Assembly: GCA_001803225.1 (NCBI GenBank)
Contig: MHBF01000004.1
Location: forward strand, 1 to 47,040
DNA: 47,040 nucleotides
Reading direction: 5' to 3'
Source of the DNA: Lentisphaerae bacterium GWF2_44_16
GTDB taxonomy: Bacteria > Verrucomicrobiota > Lentisphaeria > Victivallales > GWF2-45-14
A program made the position numbers and the translations under genes. The notes under the pieces were generated by a model. The model saw nothing but the letters and a program-made list of their open reading frames with translations, was not told where the DNA came from and searched no databases. Positions 7,229 to 16,830 of the stretch are shown here, one piece after another. Every line of letters starts with the position of its first letter. The first letter of the stretch is position 1.

Positions 7229-7951
7229 ATGTTTACTGTAATTAAAAACTCAGCATTCCGCAATTTTCTTTTTACTTTAGTAGAATTGCTCATCGTAATT
7301 TCCATAATAACAGTGCTTTGCAGCCTCCTGCTCCCGGCATTGCAGAAAACGAGGGAGAAAGCCAGGGAAATAAGCTGTGCCAGCAACATGAAGCAGATAG
7401 GCATCTGCCTCTCGATGTACACGTCTGATTATAACGGTTTTGTTCCGGCTGACTATGTGGATGAAAATTCCAATAGTGTTTATCCACAAAGCCTTTTAAA
7501 CGAGTATGTCAATAAAAACGCTATCTGGAGATGCCCTGATGATAGAGGAGCCTTGTTAAGATTTATAAGATTATATACGGGAGCGCCTAAATTATATATC
7601 AGCATTACATATAATGCCCACTCAATGTATGCTAATTCCACCAGCAAATATTATATCCGCCATCGCATGGGGGACGGTCATGAATCTAAAATCATAGCAT
7701 TCACAGATTTCATTGCTCAAAGAGTAAGCAGTGGAATATATGCCCCTCAAATACAAACTGATCTTCTGTCGCCGGATTACGTTCCCAGTTTATTCCTCCA
7801 ATTCTGGCGTCACAACAGGCGACCAAATGTCCTTTTTTTTGACGGACACACAACCAACACGAGGGCGATAGCCGATTCATGTCAATGGCCTGACGGCTGG
7901 AGATGGAATGTCAAACACCGCGGTTGCCCAAGCACGGCATTTAACGATTAA
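7229..7951 (+). CDS. Type IV pilin-like (pseudopilin) protein with H-X9-DG motif
   Basis: A 240-residue pilin-like protein. The N-terminus has a short basic leader, then [16 protein letters not shown], the prepilin processing and membrane helix, with Glu at +5 of the mature form. The residue before the Phe is Leu, not the usual Gly. The long helix continues through [13 protein letters not shown], then a CASNMKQIG segment. The C-terminus has [12 protein letters not shown], an exact H-X9-DG motif. This architecture is highly expanded in Lentisphaerota, with unproven function. GAGGAG lies 4 bases before ATG 7229; the upstream TTG at 7217 overlaps that ribosome site and is rejected. It lies inside the glycan operon, which suggests an exported, envelope-anchored part in glycan handling. 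Confidence 0.88.
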   Translation: MFTVIKNSAFRNFLFTLVELLIVISIITVLCSLLLPALQKTREKAREISCASNMKQIGICLSMYTSDYNGFVPADYVDENSNSVYPQSLLNEYVNKNAIWRCPDDRGALLRFIRLYTGAPKLYISITYNAHSMYANSTSKYYIRHRMGDGHESKIIAFTDFIAQRVSSGIYAPQIQTDLLSPDYVPSLFLQFWRHNRRPNVLFFDGHTTNTRAIADSCQWPDGWRWNVKHRGCPSTAFND

Positions 7952-7962
7952 GGAACAGCAAT

Positions 7963-8766
7963 ATGCGTTGGAATGAAATGACTGCGCCGGAATTTAAAGA
8001 AGCCGTAACAATGAGTAAAGGTGTATGTCTTTTGCCGCTTGGCGTTATGGAAAAGCACGGTAATCACCTGCCCGTCGGCATTGATTATATGAAAGCCTGG
8101 CATTACGCAGATATGGCGGCAACGCGGGAACCCGCGATTGTCTTTCCGCCTTTTTATGCCGGTTCAATTTCAGGGGCAAAACATTGTCCGGGAACTTTTG
8201 CATTGCCCACCCCGCTTATCTATGAGTTTCTGGATGAGACTTGCAGGGAAATCGCCCGTAACGGACTGAAAAAAATAATCCTCGTCAACGCGCATGGCGG
8301 AAATCAGTCGTGGCTGGCAAATTTTCTGCGCATGCAACTTGATTCCAAGCGTGATTATATGGTATATCTCTGCTCGCATGACTTCGGGGCAAAAACGGAA
8401 AAAGCAAAAGCTGAATTAAAACAACGCACCGGAGATTTCGGCGGACATGGCAGCTCTTATGAGACGGCAGTAGCCCTCTATCTTTTTCCCAAACTGGTAA
8501 AAATGGATAAAATTCTGCCGCCCGAAAACGGAAGGCCGTTACAACGCCTAAAAAGTCTTGATGAATATGCCGTTAAAACTCCAATGGCATGGTACTCTAA
8601 ACATCCGGAGCACATCGCGGGATATGGGGGAGAAACGACAAATACGGACGGAGAAAAAATATGCAAAGCCATAACAGAAGACTTGTGCGAGATAATCCGC
8701 CGGGTCAAATCAGACAATGTATCAATGGAACTTTACCATGAATTTTTTCAACAAACAGAACACTAA
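7963..8766 (+). CDS. Creatininase family protein
   Basis: A 267-residue creatininase-family amidohydrolase. LPLGVMEKHGNHLPVGIDY carries the conserved Glu, His and Asp metal ligands. NAHGGNQSW is the next hallmark, and GGHGSSYETA stands where most members have HAGExET. Characterised members hydrolyse creatinine or formamide-type bonds in cofactor pathways. In carbohydrate loci of this bacterial group the role is unassigned. It starts 11 bases after the pseudopilin stop with AAGGAACA as ribosome site, and no signal peptide is seen. It is probably a cytosolic step acting on the released sugar or an amide on it. Confidence 0.85.
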   Translation: MRWNEMTAPEFKEAVTMSKGVCLLPLGVMEKHGNHLPVGIDYMKAWHYADMAATREPAIVFPPFYAGSISGAKHCPGTFALPTPLIYEFLDETCREIARNGLKKIILVNAHGGNQSWLANFLRMQLDSKRDYMVYLCSHDFGAKTEKAKAELKQRTGDFGGHGSSYETAVALYLFPKLVKMDKILPPENGRPLQRLKSLDEYAVKTPMAWYSKHPEHIAGYGGETTNTDGEKICKAITEDLCEIIRRVKSDNVSMELYHEFFQQTEH

Positions 8767-8782
8767 AAGAAAGGACAGGCTA

Positions 8783-11410
8783 ATGAGAAAAACAGGATGG
8801 TCCGCAAGTATCGCTCTCATAATGTTGACGGGAGCAGTCGCGTTCGGCATGGACGTGGGAATTTACACGCCGTCGATGGCCGGAGGAAAAAGTATAGGAG
8901 AAGGCGCTGTTGGAGCGACTTTGACGGAAGCAAATATCAGTACAGAGAACTTTGCGCAACTTTCACTCGCAAATCTCCTGAAATACAAGGTTGTCATTAT
9001 TCCGAATACGAAAAAAATGCCTAAGGACGAAGATAAAAGATGGCAGGACAATCTGCGGGCTTATGTTGCCGATTGCGGCGGCTCGATTATTTTCTGCCAT
9101 GACGCGGTCGGCGCGAAGAGGTCTCCGTTCGGCATGCTGCCGCTGTTTCCTGAAATAATTGCCATGAACACTGTTGAATGGGTTGATGCTTCAGAAGTCA
9201 GAGTCTCCATTGATCCATTGTTAGCGGACTTCCAGTATCTCCCATCCTACGGTATTGATCAGACAACAAAGCACATGTACAACGACCATTTTGCCTTCAG
9301 CTGCATAAAAGGTAAAACACTTCTTTCCGATATAAAAACAAAAAAGTCGGTGGTGGCGGTTGGCGAAGTTGGTAAAGGCAGAGTGGTTTTTGACGGGATG
9401 TGGGGAGGTAAACCTAAAGGACTGGCTTCACAGCTTGAAGGAATAGATAAAGATATCATGATCAATACAGTGAAATGGTGTCTTGCCGGAAAAGGTCTCC
9501 TTGTCTCTGACGCCTCCAAAGTAACAGTAAAAGAATGGCGTCCCGATGTAACAGGAGGAAGTAAATCTCAGAATAAAGTAGCTGTAATTTATGGTGAAAG
9601 CTATGAAGGCAGCGCGGAACTCGCACAGGAAAAAATTACGGCATCAGGCATTGACTACGATTTTCTGCCGATGCATTTCCTAGCAATTAGAGACATGAAA
9701 CAAAGTGATTATAAGCTGCTGATCGTTTTTCTCCAGGCAGGTGAAATGCAGGAGTCAGCCGAGGCCTTCAATAAAATAAAATCATACTTGGAACAGGGAG
9801 GAAAGGCAATTATATTTCTGCCGCATTATGATTTAAAAAAGAATAATGGCGAAAAACTGCTTGAAATGATAGGCAGCAAAGCTCTGTCAAACTTCAATCC
9901 TAACCCGGAAGAGGCGTCGAATGTTCTCAGGAAAATTGTTTTTCTTGACCCAAACCATAAACCGGCAGAGATTGAAAATACTTTATACGGAATTACCGAT
10001 ATCTCAAAACCGCAAGCCGAAAAAGGAACAATAATCGCCTACTGGACCAATGCTAAGGGCGAAAAGAAATTTCCGGCAATTATAAAAGCGAATTTCGGAT
10101 ATCTGTTCAACAATGACACCTATGGCGATCCCTGTAACAATGATATGTTTATTGCTAACGCGGCAAGCGAACTCCTGCCGGAAATAAAAGAAAAAGTTTT
10201 TGAAAATCTCGTAAAAACATATGTAGAGAAGAAAGCAGAAGTTAAACAGGCGCAGCTTTCTGTTAACGGCAAAGAGCTTTATTCCAGCGCTGAACAGCTC
10301 AAACAATCCGCGGAAAAAGCCGCAAAAGAGAAGGATTTCATTTCGGCGAACAGCTTAATTCTACGCGCTAAAAACCAACTTGTCAAAGCCTTTGCGGCAT
10401 CAATACCCAGCGCCAAAGGAGAAGAGCGCATGGTGTTTGTTGTTTCCAGAGGCCTGGACCCAGAAACAACTTGCGCGCGTCTGGCAACTGCCGGTTTTAC
10501 AGGAATTGCAATTATACACCTCGAAGGACATTACCCCAGCGAACTCTACGCCCGAATTGACGACGGCAAGCTTGACTTGATGCAGCTCTGGATAGACACA
10601 GCCCATAAATACGGATTGAAAATAGGGCCATCAATCAGTACTTTTTCCATTTACAAAGGTTCAAAAGAACTTGAACAAGGCATGAAAGAGGACTGGCGGG
10701 TCGTAACGACCGATCTTTACGGGAAAGCTCCGAAGCCGTTTAAAAGCAATCCGGCCAAGATCACATTCTGTCGCTCGCACAAGGAAGTCTCAGATTACGC
10801 AATCAAAAAGTCACTGGAGGTCATAAAAAAATATCAGGTTGACTATATTTTCTATGATGGTATAAGATGGGGGGATACATGCTACTGTGACCATTGCGCC
10901 AGGGAATTCCAGAAAGACACCGGCATAAAAATCGACAAATGGCCGGATGACGCAATGTCCAAATACCAAAATGAATACAATGACTGGCGCGCCAAACACG
11001 TTACGAAAGTTGTCCGTGAAGCCAGTAAAAACATTGCTGAGATAAACCCGAAGATTAAATTGGGAGTATATACTTTCCGCGGAAAATATTCCTCATGGGC
11101 AAAAGGCCAGTACTGGTGGGAATGGGCCAATTACGTTGATTATATCATGCCAATGTATTACAATCCGGACAGTCAAGCCCTGGAAAACTTGTGCAAAGAA
11201 ATCAACAGCCTTATACCATCAGGCAGCAGGGCAAAGTTAGTTCCATGCCTGGCACCAAGCGGCTATAGGACAACCAGTCAGTTTATTATGCTTCAACAGA
11301 TAGATATACAGAGGAAATACGGCCCGGCTGGAATAATGTACTTCAGGTATCTTTATCTAAGCGATTCCAATCTTGCATTACTGAAAAACGGGCCTTTCAG
11401 AAATAAATAG
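8783..11410 (+). CDS. Secreted putative glycoside hydrolase (GHL10-like catalytic domain)
   Basis: An 875-residue exported protein. The start is ATG 8783 with AAAGAAAGGA upstream, giving a clear signal peptide (basic start, ALIMLTGAVAFG core). The longer in-frame form from 8717 would bury this signal and overlap the creatininase gene. Residues ~22-480 hold two class-I glutamine-amidotransferase-like segments (one with CHDAVG and VGEVGKGRVVFDG; one with IKSYLEQGGKAIIFLPH). Residues ~550-870 are a TIM-barrel like family-10-type putative glycosidases, with YIFYDGIRWGDTCYCDHC at strand 4 and YIMPMYYNPDS later. CxCxxC after the catalytic-type Asp suggests a bound metal. It probably acts on oligosaccharide in the periplasm or outside; the substrate is unknown. 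Confidence 0.8.
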   Translation: MRKTGWSASIALIMLTGAVAFGMDVGIYTPSMAGGKSIGEGAVGATLTEANISTENFAQLSLANLLKYKVVIIPNTKKMPKDEDKRWQDNLRAYVADCGGSIIFCHDAVGAKRSPFGMLPLFPEIIAMNTVEWVDASEVRVSIDPLLADFQYLPSYGIDQTTKHMYNDHFAFSCIKGKTLLSDIKTKKSVVAVGEVGKGRVVFDGMWGGKPKGLASQLEGIDKDIMINTVKWCLAGKGLLVSDASKVTVKEWRPDVTGGSKSQNKVAVIYGESYEGSAELAQEKITASGIDYDFLPMHFLAIRDMKQSDYKLLIVFLQAGEMQESAEAFNKIKSYLEQGGKAIIFLPHYDLKKNNGEKLLEMIGSKALSNFNPNPEEASNVLRKIVFLDPNHKPAEIENTLYGITDISKPQAEKGTIIAYWTNAKGEKKFPAIIKANFGYLFNNDTYGDPCNNDMFIANAASELLPEIKEKVFENLVKTYVEKKAEVKQAQLSVNGKELYSSAEQLKQSAEKAAKEKDFISANSLILRAKNQLVKAFAASIPSAKGEERMVFVVSRGLDPETTCARLATAGFTGIAIIHLEGHYPSELYARIDDGKLDLMQLWIDTAHKYGLKIGPSISTFSIYKGSKELEQGMKEDWRVVTTDLYGKAPKPFKSNPAKITFCRSHKEVSDYAIKKSLEVIKKYQVDYIFYDGIRWGDTCYCDHCAREFQKDTGIKIDKWPDDAMSKYQNEYNDWRAKHVTKVVREASKNIAEINPKIKLGVYTFRGKYSSWAKGQYWWEWANYVDYIMPMYYNPDSQALENLCKEINSLIPSGSRAKLVPCLAPSGYRTTSQFIMLQQIDIQRKYGPAGIMYFRYLYLSDSNLALLKNGPFRNK

Positions 11411-11422
11411 GAGCGTGACTAA

Positions 11423-12220
11423 ATGAAATTCAGATCGTATCTGACAGCAATATGTTTAATTCTTTTACTGAGTTTGAATATCTTTGCGGCAGATGTCGGC
11501 ATCATAGACGCGGGCGGCGCATACAGCGATATCGACAGGATTATTGAAGTGGTAACGGCCCTGGGACACAGGGCCTCAACGCTTCCGGAGAATAGCATTG
11601 CCCGTCCTACCGGATTGACTCATTATGACTGCATTGTCCTGGCGCACCGTTCCGGCCCGCTTACTGAAAGTGAGTACAAGGCGCTGGCTGAGTACGTAGA
11701 AGATGGAGGAACGCTGCTCTTAACAGGTATGGCGGCATATTGGATGAAATCTTCCGGTGAAAACAATAAAAAATTAAAGAAGATTGGAGGTGAAGGGCCA
11801 TTGAAAGATGCCGCCGGAGTGAAAATAGCCGGAGCAAATGAAGCCGCAATCTCGAAATTAAAAGTGCTAAAGCAAAACTCTTTCTGTACAGGCTTAGCGG
11901 ACGTTATTGAAATCAAAGCAATTTCACACGACAAGAAAACACCATCGTACAATGTAAATAACCCCGCAAGCTGGCGTAACTCCGGCGCGTTTCCATTAAA
12001 AACTATTACGGCGACAACTCTCATCAAGGTTGAAACAGTTAATGAAAAAGGAAATGCTTCCGAGAGTGATTTTCTTACTGTTAATTACTATGGACAGGGA
12101 CAATGTATTCGCCTTGCGTGCCGAATAGTTCCACTGATACTGGATCGAAAGGTAAAAGATTTAGCCATGCTTATGGATAATATCCTGAAATTTTCGGAAA
12201 CGCCTGACAAGAAAAAGTGA
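11423..12220 (+). CDS. Exported ThuA/DUF4350-like (glutamine amidotransferase-fold) protein
   Basis: A 265-residue exported protein. The signal peptide spans residues 1-22 (hydrophobic ICLILLLSLNIFA, then AD). The mature part begins DVGIIDAGGAYSDIDRI, with HYDCIVLAHRSGPLTESEY and YVEDGGTLLLTGMAAYW, the layout of class-I glutamine-amidotransferase-like domains in ThuA and DUF4350 proteins. The nucleophile elbow Cys is not evident, so it is probably a binding rather than a catalytic domain. It resembles the amino-terminal part of the preceding 875-residue protein and may be a split-off relative. It is 12 bases downstream with GGAG as ribosome site. Confidence 0.65.
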   Translation: MKFRSYLTAICLILLLSLNIFAADVGIIDAGGAYSDIDRIIEVVTALGHRASTLPENSIARPTGLTHYDCIVLAHRSGPLTESEYKALAEYVEDGGTLLLTGMAAYWMKSSGENNKKLKKIGGEGPLKDAAGVKIAGANEAAISKLKVLKQNSFCTGLADVIEIKAISHDKKTPSYNVNNPASWRNSGAFPLKTITATTLIKVETVNEKGNASESDFLTVNYYGQGQCIRLACRIVPLILDRKVKDLAMLMDNILKFSETPDKKK

Positions 12221-12261
12221 ACTCTCATTAACAAAATTACAGCAAGAAACAGGATTTATAA

Positions 12262-14244
12262 ATGATATCAATTTCAGCAAAATCATTTGCCAGACGATTG
12301 GACATTCTCAGAAAAAAGGCGGTCAGTTTAAACATCAAGTATCGCTTTTCCGAATTGCAGGATTTCCATGAAACCACATTAAGCGTTATGGATAAGAACA
12401 CCACATCTGATCTTGAACCTGAATTCGAAGCAAGGTTAAAATGGTGGGAACTAATACTTTCAGGTCCCTGTGAACTTAATGAAGGTTTCGATGAAAAGGA
12501 ATGGTTCGCAAAACTTGACCGGGCATTAGGCGAGATGCCTTACACACTTTTAAAACACACCGGAAAAGAAGCACGCGTGGCAGAACTGATATTGAAGAAT
12601 ATTTTCCAGTTTTTAAATTACAAACCCGTCTATGCCGGAAAACATATTGACTGGAATGATAATCCCTTCGGAGATCGCGAATGGACTACTTGCATGAACC
12701 GGCATTCATTTCTCTTAAATCTTGAACAACAGTATTCCGTCAGCGGAGATAAAAAATACGCGGAAAAATCTAAAGAACTGTTTTTGGATTGGGCATGCTC
12801 TCAACCGATAGAAGAATGGAACAATGGGCGTTACGCATGGTCCTCCCTTAATGCCGGTATCCGGGGCATTGTCTGGCCCAAGATTTTTTGCATGTGGAAC
12901 AAGGCCAATATGCTGACAGGGCCATTCAAGACAGCAGCCATGAATATCCTGATAAAAAATGCGGAATTTCTAATGAAATTTAAAAATCCAGGCCCCTCCA
13001 ACTGGCGGATATTTGAAGCGCAAGGACTATTCTGCATGGCACTTATATTTCCGGGACTGAAGCAAGCTGTACGTTGGAGAAATGAGGCCGTGAAACGCTT
13101 AAAATTTGAGATGGTACGCCAAATAAGGAGAGATGGATGTCATTTTCAGAATTGTCCCGGTTATCATCAGGGGATGCTAAGAGCATTTTATACTGTAAGT
13201 ATTCTGGCAAAACGGCTTCAAATAAAAAATCTTTTCAATGATAAAGTTTTTTTAAGGACTGTGGAAAAGATGTGTGAATTTTCCATGTATACCGCCGATC
13301 CTGACTTCAAAACCCTGCCAATAGGCGATTCTGGGATAAGCGATATTACAGAAAGTTTCGCGGAGTGCAATGAATTGTTTGATCGCAATGATTTTAAATA
13401 TATTCTCTCAAAAAGGAAAAAAGGTATTCTGCCCCGAAAAACTTCATGCTTATTTAAATCAAGCGGTCATGTAATATTCAGAAGCGACTGGAGCCGAAGT
13501 GCCAGATTCATGCTTTTCGATCTTGCCGAGCATATGGGTTGCCACAGTCATTATGATGTATTCAATATTCATGCCTGGGCTTACGGACGCGAATTGATAT
13601 GTGACAGCGGAAGGAGTACTTACCGTCAGGAAGACAAACAGATGATGCAAGCATCCTCCCGGCATAATACTGTTACCGTCGACAACAAAAATCAGAATCT
13701 TCTGCTACCTGTCCCGCATAAGTTTAAAACCCAAAAAAACTGGGGGTTTGTTCAGGCTGAATCATTTAATTACGATGGTGTTAAGTATATCAGAGCTATT
13801 ATCTTCATCGATGGGAAACATTGGATTGTAATTGATTCTCTTCATAGTTGCAGTATTCACGATTATACGCTCAATTTCCATATTTTGCAGAAAAAAGCTT
13901 TTCTAAACAAGCAGGAATTGATTATGCCGAACATGATTATTAACTGCAGTTCCGATGTTCCGGTTAAAAGCATTCTGGAGCCTTCTGTTATCGGAAGGGA
14001 TTATAATAAAGTTTTAAAAGGACAGGTTTTAAGATATATGGCCAGAGCTCAAAATGTCCGGTTTGTTACTTTACTTGCAACATATGAAGAACAGCGGCAT
14101 CCTGTCTGCCAAATGGAAATAGATTATGACAGCGTTATTAAAATAAAAGCCGGAATAGGGAATAAAAATTACCAGATAGATTATTCCGAAAATAAGGCGG
14201 GTGTCAACATTTATTCTCCGGCAGATGGCATTATTGCTTTTTAA
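12262..14244 (+). CDS. Heparinase II/III family protein (polysaccharide lyase-like)
   Basis: A 660-residue two-domain protein. Residues ~30-350 are rich in paired helices with Trp/Tyr, as in the alpha/alpha toroid of alginate and heparin lyases (NRHSFLLNLEQQY, QNCPGYHQGMLRAFY with a candidate catalytic Tyr/His). Residues ~380-650 match the heparinase II/III beta-sandwich domain: HMGCHSHYDVFNIHAWAYG (about 422-440), then ELICDSGRSTY and SSRHNTVTVDN. Family members cleave uronic-acid-containing polysaccharides by beta-elimination. No signal peptide is visible, so it may act on imported oligosaccharides. It is last in the glycan operon; AGGA precedes the ATG by 8 bases. No clear terminator follows. 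Confidence 0.85.
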   Translation: MISISAKSFARRLDILRKKAVSLNIKYRFSELQDFHETTLSVMDKNTTSDLEPEFEARLKWWELILSGPCELNEGFDEKEWFAKLDRALGEMPYTLLKHTGKEARVAELILKNIFQFLNYKPVYAGKHIDWNDNPFGDREWTTCMNRHSFLLNLEQQYSVSGDKKYAEKSKELFLDWACSQPIEEWNNGRYAWSSLNAGIRGIVWPKIFCMWNKANMLTGPFKTAAMNILIKNAEFLMKFKNPGPSNWRIFEAQGLFCMALIFPGLKQAVRWRNEAVKRLKFEMVRQIRRDGCHFQNCPGYHQGMLRAFYTVSILAKRLQIKNLFNDKVFLRTVEKMCEFSMYTADPDFKTLPIGDSGISDITESFAECNELFDRNDFKYILSKRKKGILPRKTSCLFKSSGHVIFRSDWSRSARFMLFDLAEHMGCHSHYDVFNIHAWAYGRELICDSGRSTYRQEDKQMMQASSRHNTVTVDNKNQNLLLPVPHKFKTQKNWGFVQAESFNYDGVKYIRAIIFIDGKHWIVIDSLHSCSIHDYTLNFHILQKKAFLNKQELIMPNMIINCSSDVPVKSILEPSVIGRDYNKVLKGQVLRYMARAQNVRFVTLLATYEEQRHPVCQMEIDYDSVIKIKAGIGNKNYQIDYSENKAGVNIYSPADGIIAF

Positions 14245-14448
14245 AAACAACTTCCTCTGTAAGTCAAAAACGCAGAACAGGCGCTTCATAAGATAACGGC
14301 ATTGCAGATTAACCCTGCTCCACATAAACAGCGATAAAGACAACACACACGTAAAAGCAGAATTTGTTTGCTGAATTTACTTTTGAACTATTTAAAACCG
14401 GGGCTTGAACTGTATATTTCCTTATGATATTTCTGAAATGAAAGGATT
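14245..14448. other. Intergenic gap without a recognisable gene
   Basis: These 204 bases separate the glycan operon from gatB. I see no convincing hairpin with a T-run, no promoter with correct spacing and no short coding frame with a ribosome site, apart from the AAAGGA serving gatB. Confidence 0.5.
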
Positions 14449-14454
14449 GTGAAT

Positions 14455-15900
14455 ATGTCCATGTATGATGTTGTCATAGGTCTTGAAGTCCACGTTCAGG
14501 TAAGGACTGAAAGCAAGATGTTCTGTTCCTGCCCGAATAAATACGGAGCGGAACCCAATACTCTCGTCTGTCCCGTATGCATGGGATACCCCGGTGTCAT
14601 GCCTGTCCCCAATCGCAAGGCTATAGAGAAAACAATCATGGCCGGGCTCATGTGCTCTTGTTCGATAGCGCCTTACAGCAAATTCGACAGGAAAAGCTAT
14701 TTCTACCCGGACATGCCCAAAAATTACCAGATATCCCAGTACGACCTGCCTTTCTGTCTGAAAGGCAAAGTGCATATTTCAGGGAAAGGTTTTTCAGGGG
14801 AGGAACTCGGAGACAAGGAAATAGGCATCACCAGAATACACCTTGAAGAAGACGTCGCAAAAAATACGCATCTTGCGGGTTACAGCGGCATTGATTTCAA
14901 CAGGGCCGGCGTGCCGCTGATGGAAATCGTAAGCGAGCCGGACATGACAACTGCCGATGAAGCATACGCTTATCTCTCCGCGTTGAAACAGATAATGCAG
15001 TATGCCGGCATCAGCGACTGCGATATGGAAAAAGGCCAGATGCGCTGCGATGTGAATATATCACTCAAACCCACAGGCGCTGTGAAATTCGGAACTAAAA
15101 TTGAGATTAAAAATCTGAACAGTTTCCGTTCCGTTCACCGTTCACTGCTCCATGAAATCAAACGTCAGGGAAAACTTCTGGATGAAGGTAAAATACTTTC
15201 TCAGGAAACGCGCGGCTGGAATGACGATCTCGGCGAAACGTATCTCCTCAGAAGCAAGGAAAACGCGCACGATTACCGTTACTTTCCTGAGCCCGATCTA
15301 ATGCCTTTTAAATTCACGGACTCCGATATAGACGCTTTCAAAAAAGGTCTGCCGGAATTACCGGAAGCCAAAAGGGAACGTTTCGTCAGCAGCATGGGCC
15401 TTACGACATATGACGCGCACGTCCTGACTCTGGAAAAAGCTTATGCCGACTATTTTGAGGAAGGCGTGGCTTTCACAAAGAATACAAAACAGCTGGCGAA
15501 CTGGATTATAACGGAACTCCTTAGAGAGCTTTCAAACGCTAATGTATCCATCGCCGAATCCAAAATCCGCCCGAAACAACTGGCTGAACTTGTAGAGCTG
15601 ATAAGCAGCGGCGCAGTCACGGGAAAAACCGCCAAGGATGTCTTTACCGAGATGTTCCAAACGGGAAAAGACGCACAATCCATTGTAAAGGAAAAGGGCC
15701 TGGTACAGGTTACCGACTCATCCGAAATCGAAAAGTTTGTAACTCAGGCTATTGAGCAGAACCCGTCTCAGGCGGAACAGTACAGAAGCGGGAAAACAAC
15801 TGTGTTCCAGTTCTTTGTCGGTCAGGTGATGAAGCTTTCAAAAGGAAAAGCCAACCCGCAGATTGTCCAGAAACTTCTGAAGGAAAAACTGGACAGCTGA
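14455..15900 (+). CDS. gatB: Asp-tRNA(Asn)/Glu-tRNA(Gln) amidotransferase subunit B
   Basis: A full-length (481-residue) GatB. The N-terminus YDVVIGLEVHVQ and the zinc cysteines in FCSCPNKYGAEPN...LVCPVCMGYPG are diagnostic, as are FYPDMPKNYQISQYD, EEDVAKNTH and RAGVPLMEIVSEPD. The C-terminal ~150 residues are the YqeY-like tRNA-binding tail, ending QIVQKLLKEKL. The enzyme uses ammonia from GatA to amidate mischarged Glu-tRNA(Gln) or Asp-tRNA(Asn). gatA and gatC are not in the window, so the complex genes are dispersed. ATG 14455 lies 8 bases after AAAGGA; the GTG at 14449 is too close to it. Confidence 0.97.
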   Translation: MSMYDVVIGLEVHVQVRTESKMFCSCPNKYGAEPNTLVCPVCMGYPGVMPVPNRKAIEKTIMAGLMCSCSIAPYSKFDRKSYFYPDMPKNYQISQYDLPFCLKGKVHISGKGFSGEELGDKEIGITRIHLEEDVAKNTHLAGYSGIDFNRAGVPLMEIVSEPDMTTADEAYAYLSALKQIMQYAGISDCDMEKGQMRCDVNISLKPTGAVKFGTKIEIKNLNSFRSVHRSLLHEIKRQGKLLDEGKILSQETRGWNDDLGETYLLRSKENAHDYRYFPEPDLMPFKFTDSDIDAFKKGLPELPEAKRERFVSSMGLTTYDAHVLTLEKAYADYFEEGVAFTKNTKQLANWIITELLRELSNANVSIAESKIRPKQLAELVELISSGAVTGKTAKDVFTEMFQTGKDAQSIVKEKGLVQVTDSSEIEKFVTQAIEQNPSQAEQYRSGKTTVFQFFVGQVMKLSKGKANPQIVQKLLKEKLDS

Positions 15901-15930
15901 CACGTTCACCTCAAGAGACAAAACGCTATT

Positions 15931-16740
15931 TCAGAATGAGTTTTCTTCCGCGGGAAATTTCTTTTCACTCACGTCTTTTACGTAGGAGGAAAAGGCTTTT
16001 CTGATATCTTCGTTCAGGTTTGCGTAACGCCTTGTATGCTTCGGTACAAAGTCAGTAAAAAGGCCAAGGATATCGTTAACGACCTGTACCTGGCCGTCAC
16101 AGTCGGGCCCGGCGCCGATACCTATTGTGGGAATAAGCAGTTCGGATGAGATCATTTTTCCCAATGTCGCGGGCATAGCTTCCAGAACAACACAGAAAGC
16201 CCCGGCTTCCTGAAGGGCTTTCGCGTCACTCATAAGTCTTGCGGCATCGGCTTCGGTCCTGCCCGTAACTTTGTAAGCTCCTGCTGTAAGTATATTTTGA
16301 GGAAGCAAACCGATATGCCCCATGACAGGCACCCCGGCGGCAACAAGACGTTCAACGGTATGGGCCATAGCAGCGGAACCGCCTTCGATTTTAACGGCGT
16401 CAACACAGGCTTCCTGCATGTATCTGGCGGCATTGCGCATGGCGTCTTCCGGAGATATCTGATAAGTCATGAAAGGCATATCGCCCACGATAAATGAAAA
16501 CTTTGCCCCTCTGCGCACGGCCCTGCAATGGTGAAGCGACTGCTCAATTGTGAGAGGAATAGTAGTTTTGTAACCAAGCACCGCCATACCGAGAGAGTCT
16601 CCGACGAGGATAAGCTCCACGCCGCATTCTTCCGCCAGCTTTGCCGTTGGCGCGTCATAAGCGGTGAGGCAGACTATTTTTTCGCCTTTTTCTTTTCTTT
16701 TGCGAAAGTGAGATACTGTCAGCTTTTTATCAAATTTCAT
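15931..16740 (-). CDS. panB: 3-methyl-2-oxobutanoate hydroxymethyltransferase
   Basis: A 269-residue PanB, the usual length. It catalyses the first committed step of pantothenate synthesis, adding a hydroxymethyl group from methylene-tetrahydrofolate to alpha-ketoisovalerate. Motifs seen: LTAYDAPTAKLAEECG, LVGDSLGMAVLGY (Asp binds magnesium), EQSLHHCRAV, VKIEGG, MGHIGLLPQ and GIGAGPDCDGQVQVVND with the C-terminal metal- and ketopantoate-side residues. It is convergent with gatB, leaving only 30 bases between the stops. No panC or panD is nearby; coaX at 26-27 kb is a later step of the same CoA pathway. Confidence 0.97.
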   Translation of the reverse strand: MKFDKKLTVSHFRKRKEKGEKIVCLTAYDAPTAKLAEECGVELILVGDSLGMAVLGYKTTIPLTIEQSLHHCRAVRRGAKFSFIVGDMPFMTYQISPEDAMRNAARYMQEACVDAVKIEGGSAAMAHTVERLVAAGVPVMGHIGLLPQNILTAGAYKVTGRTEADAARLMSDAKALQEAGAFCVVLEAMPATLGKMISSELLIPTIGIGAGPDCDGQVQVVNDILGLFTDFVPKHTRRYANLNEDIRKAFSSYVKDVSEKKFPAEENSF

Positions 16741-16830
16741 AATTCAATCCTGTTTTTACAGATAGTAAAGATATACTTTATTTTGAAGAAAACAAGAAAA
16801 TGGCCTCATCGAAAAGTTGAAGGCCCTGTG

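Noticed and set aside
8717..8782. Longer N-terminus for the GHL10-like protein from 8717
   Set aside because: It overlaps the creatininase gene and hides an obvious signal peptide that starts at 8783.
14383..14428. Promoter for gatB from TTGAAC elements
   Set aside because: No -10 lies at an acceptable distance from either TTGAAC.
16802..16825. GGCCT/AGGCC hairpin as a terminator of the HDOD genes
   Set aside because: Only five base pairs with a long loop, and it lacks a strong T-run.
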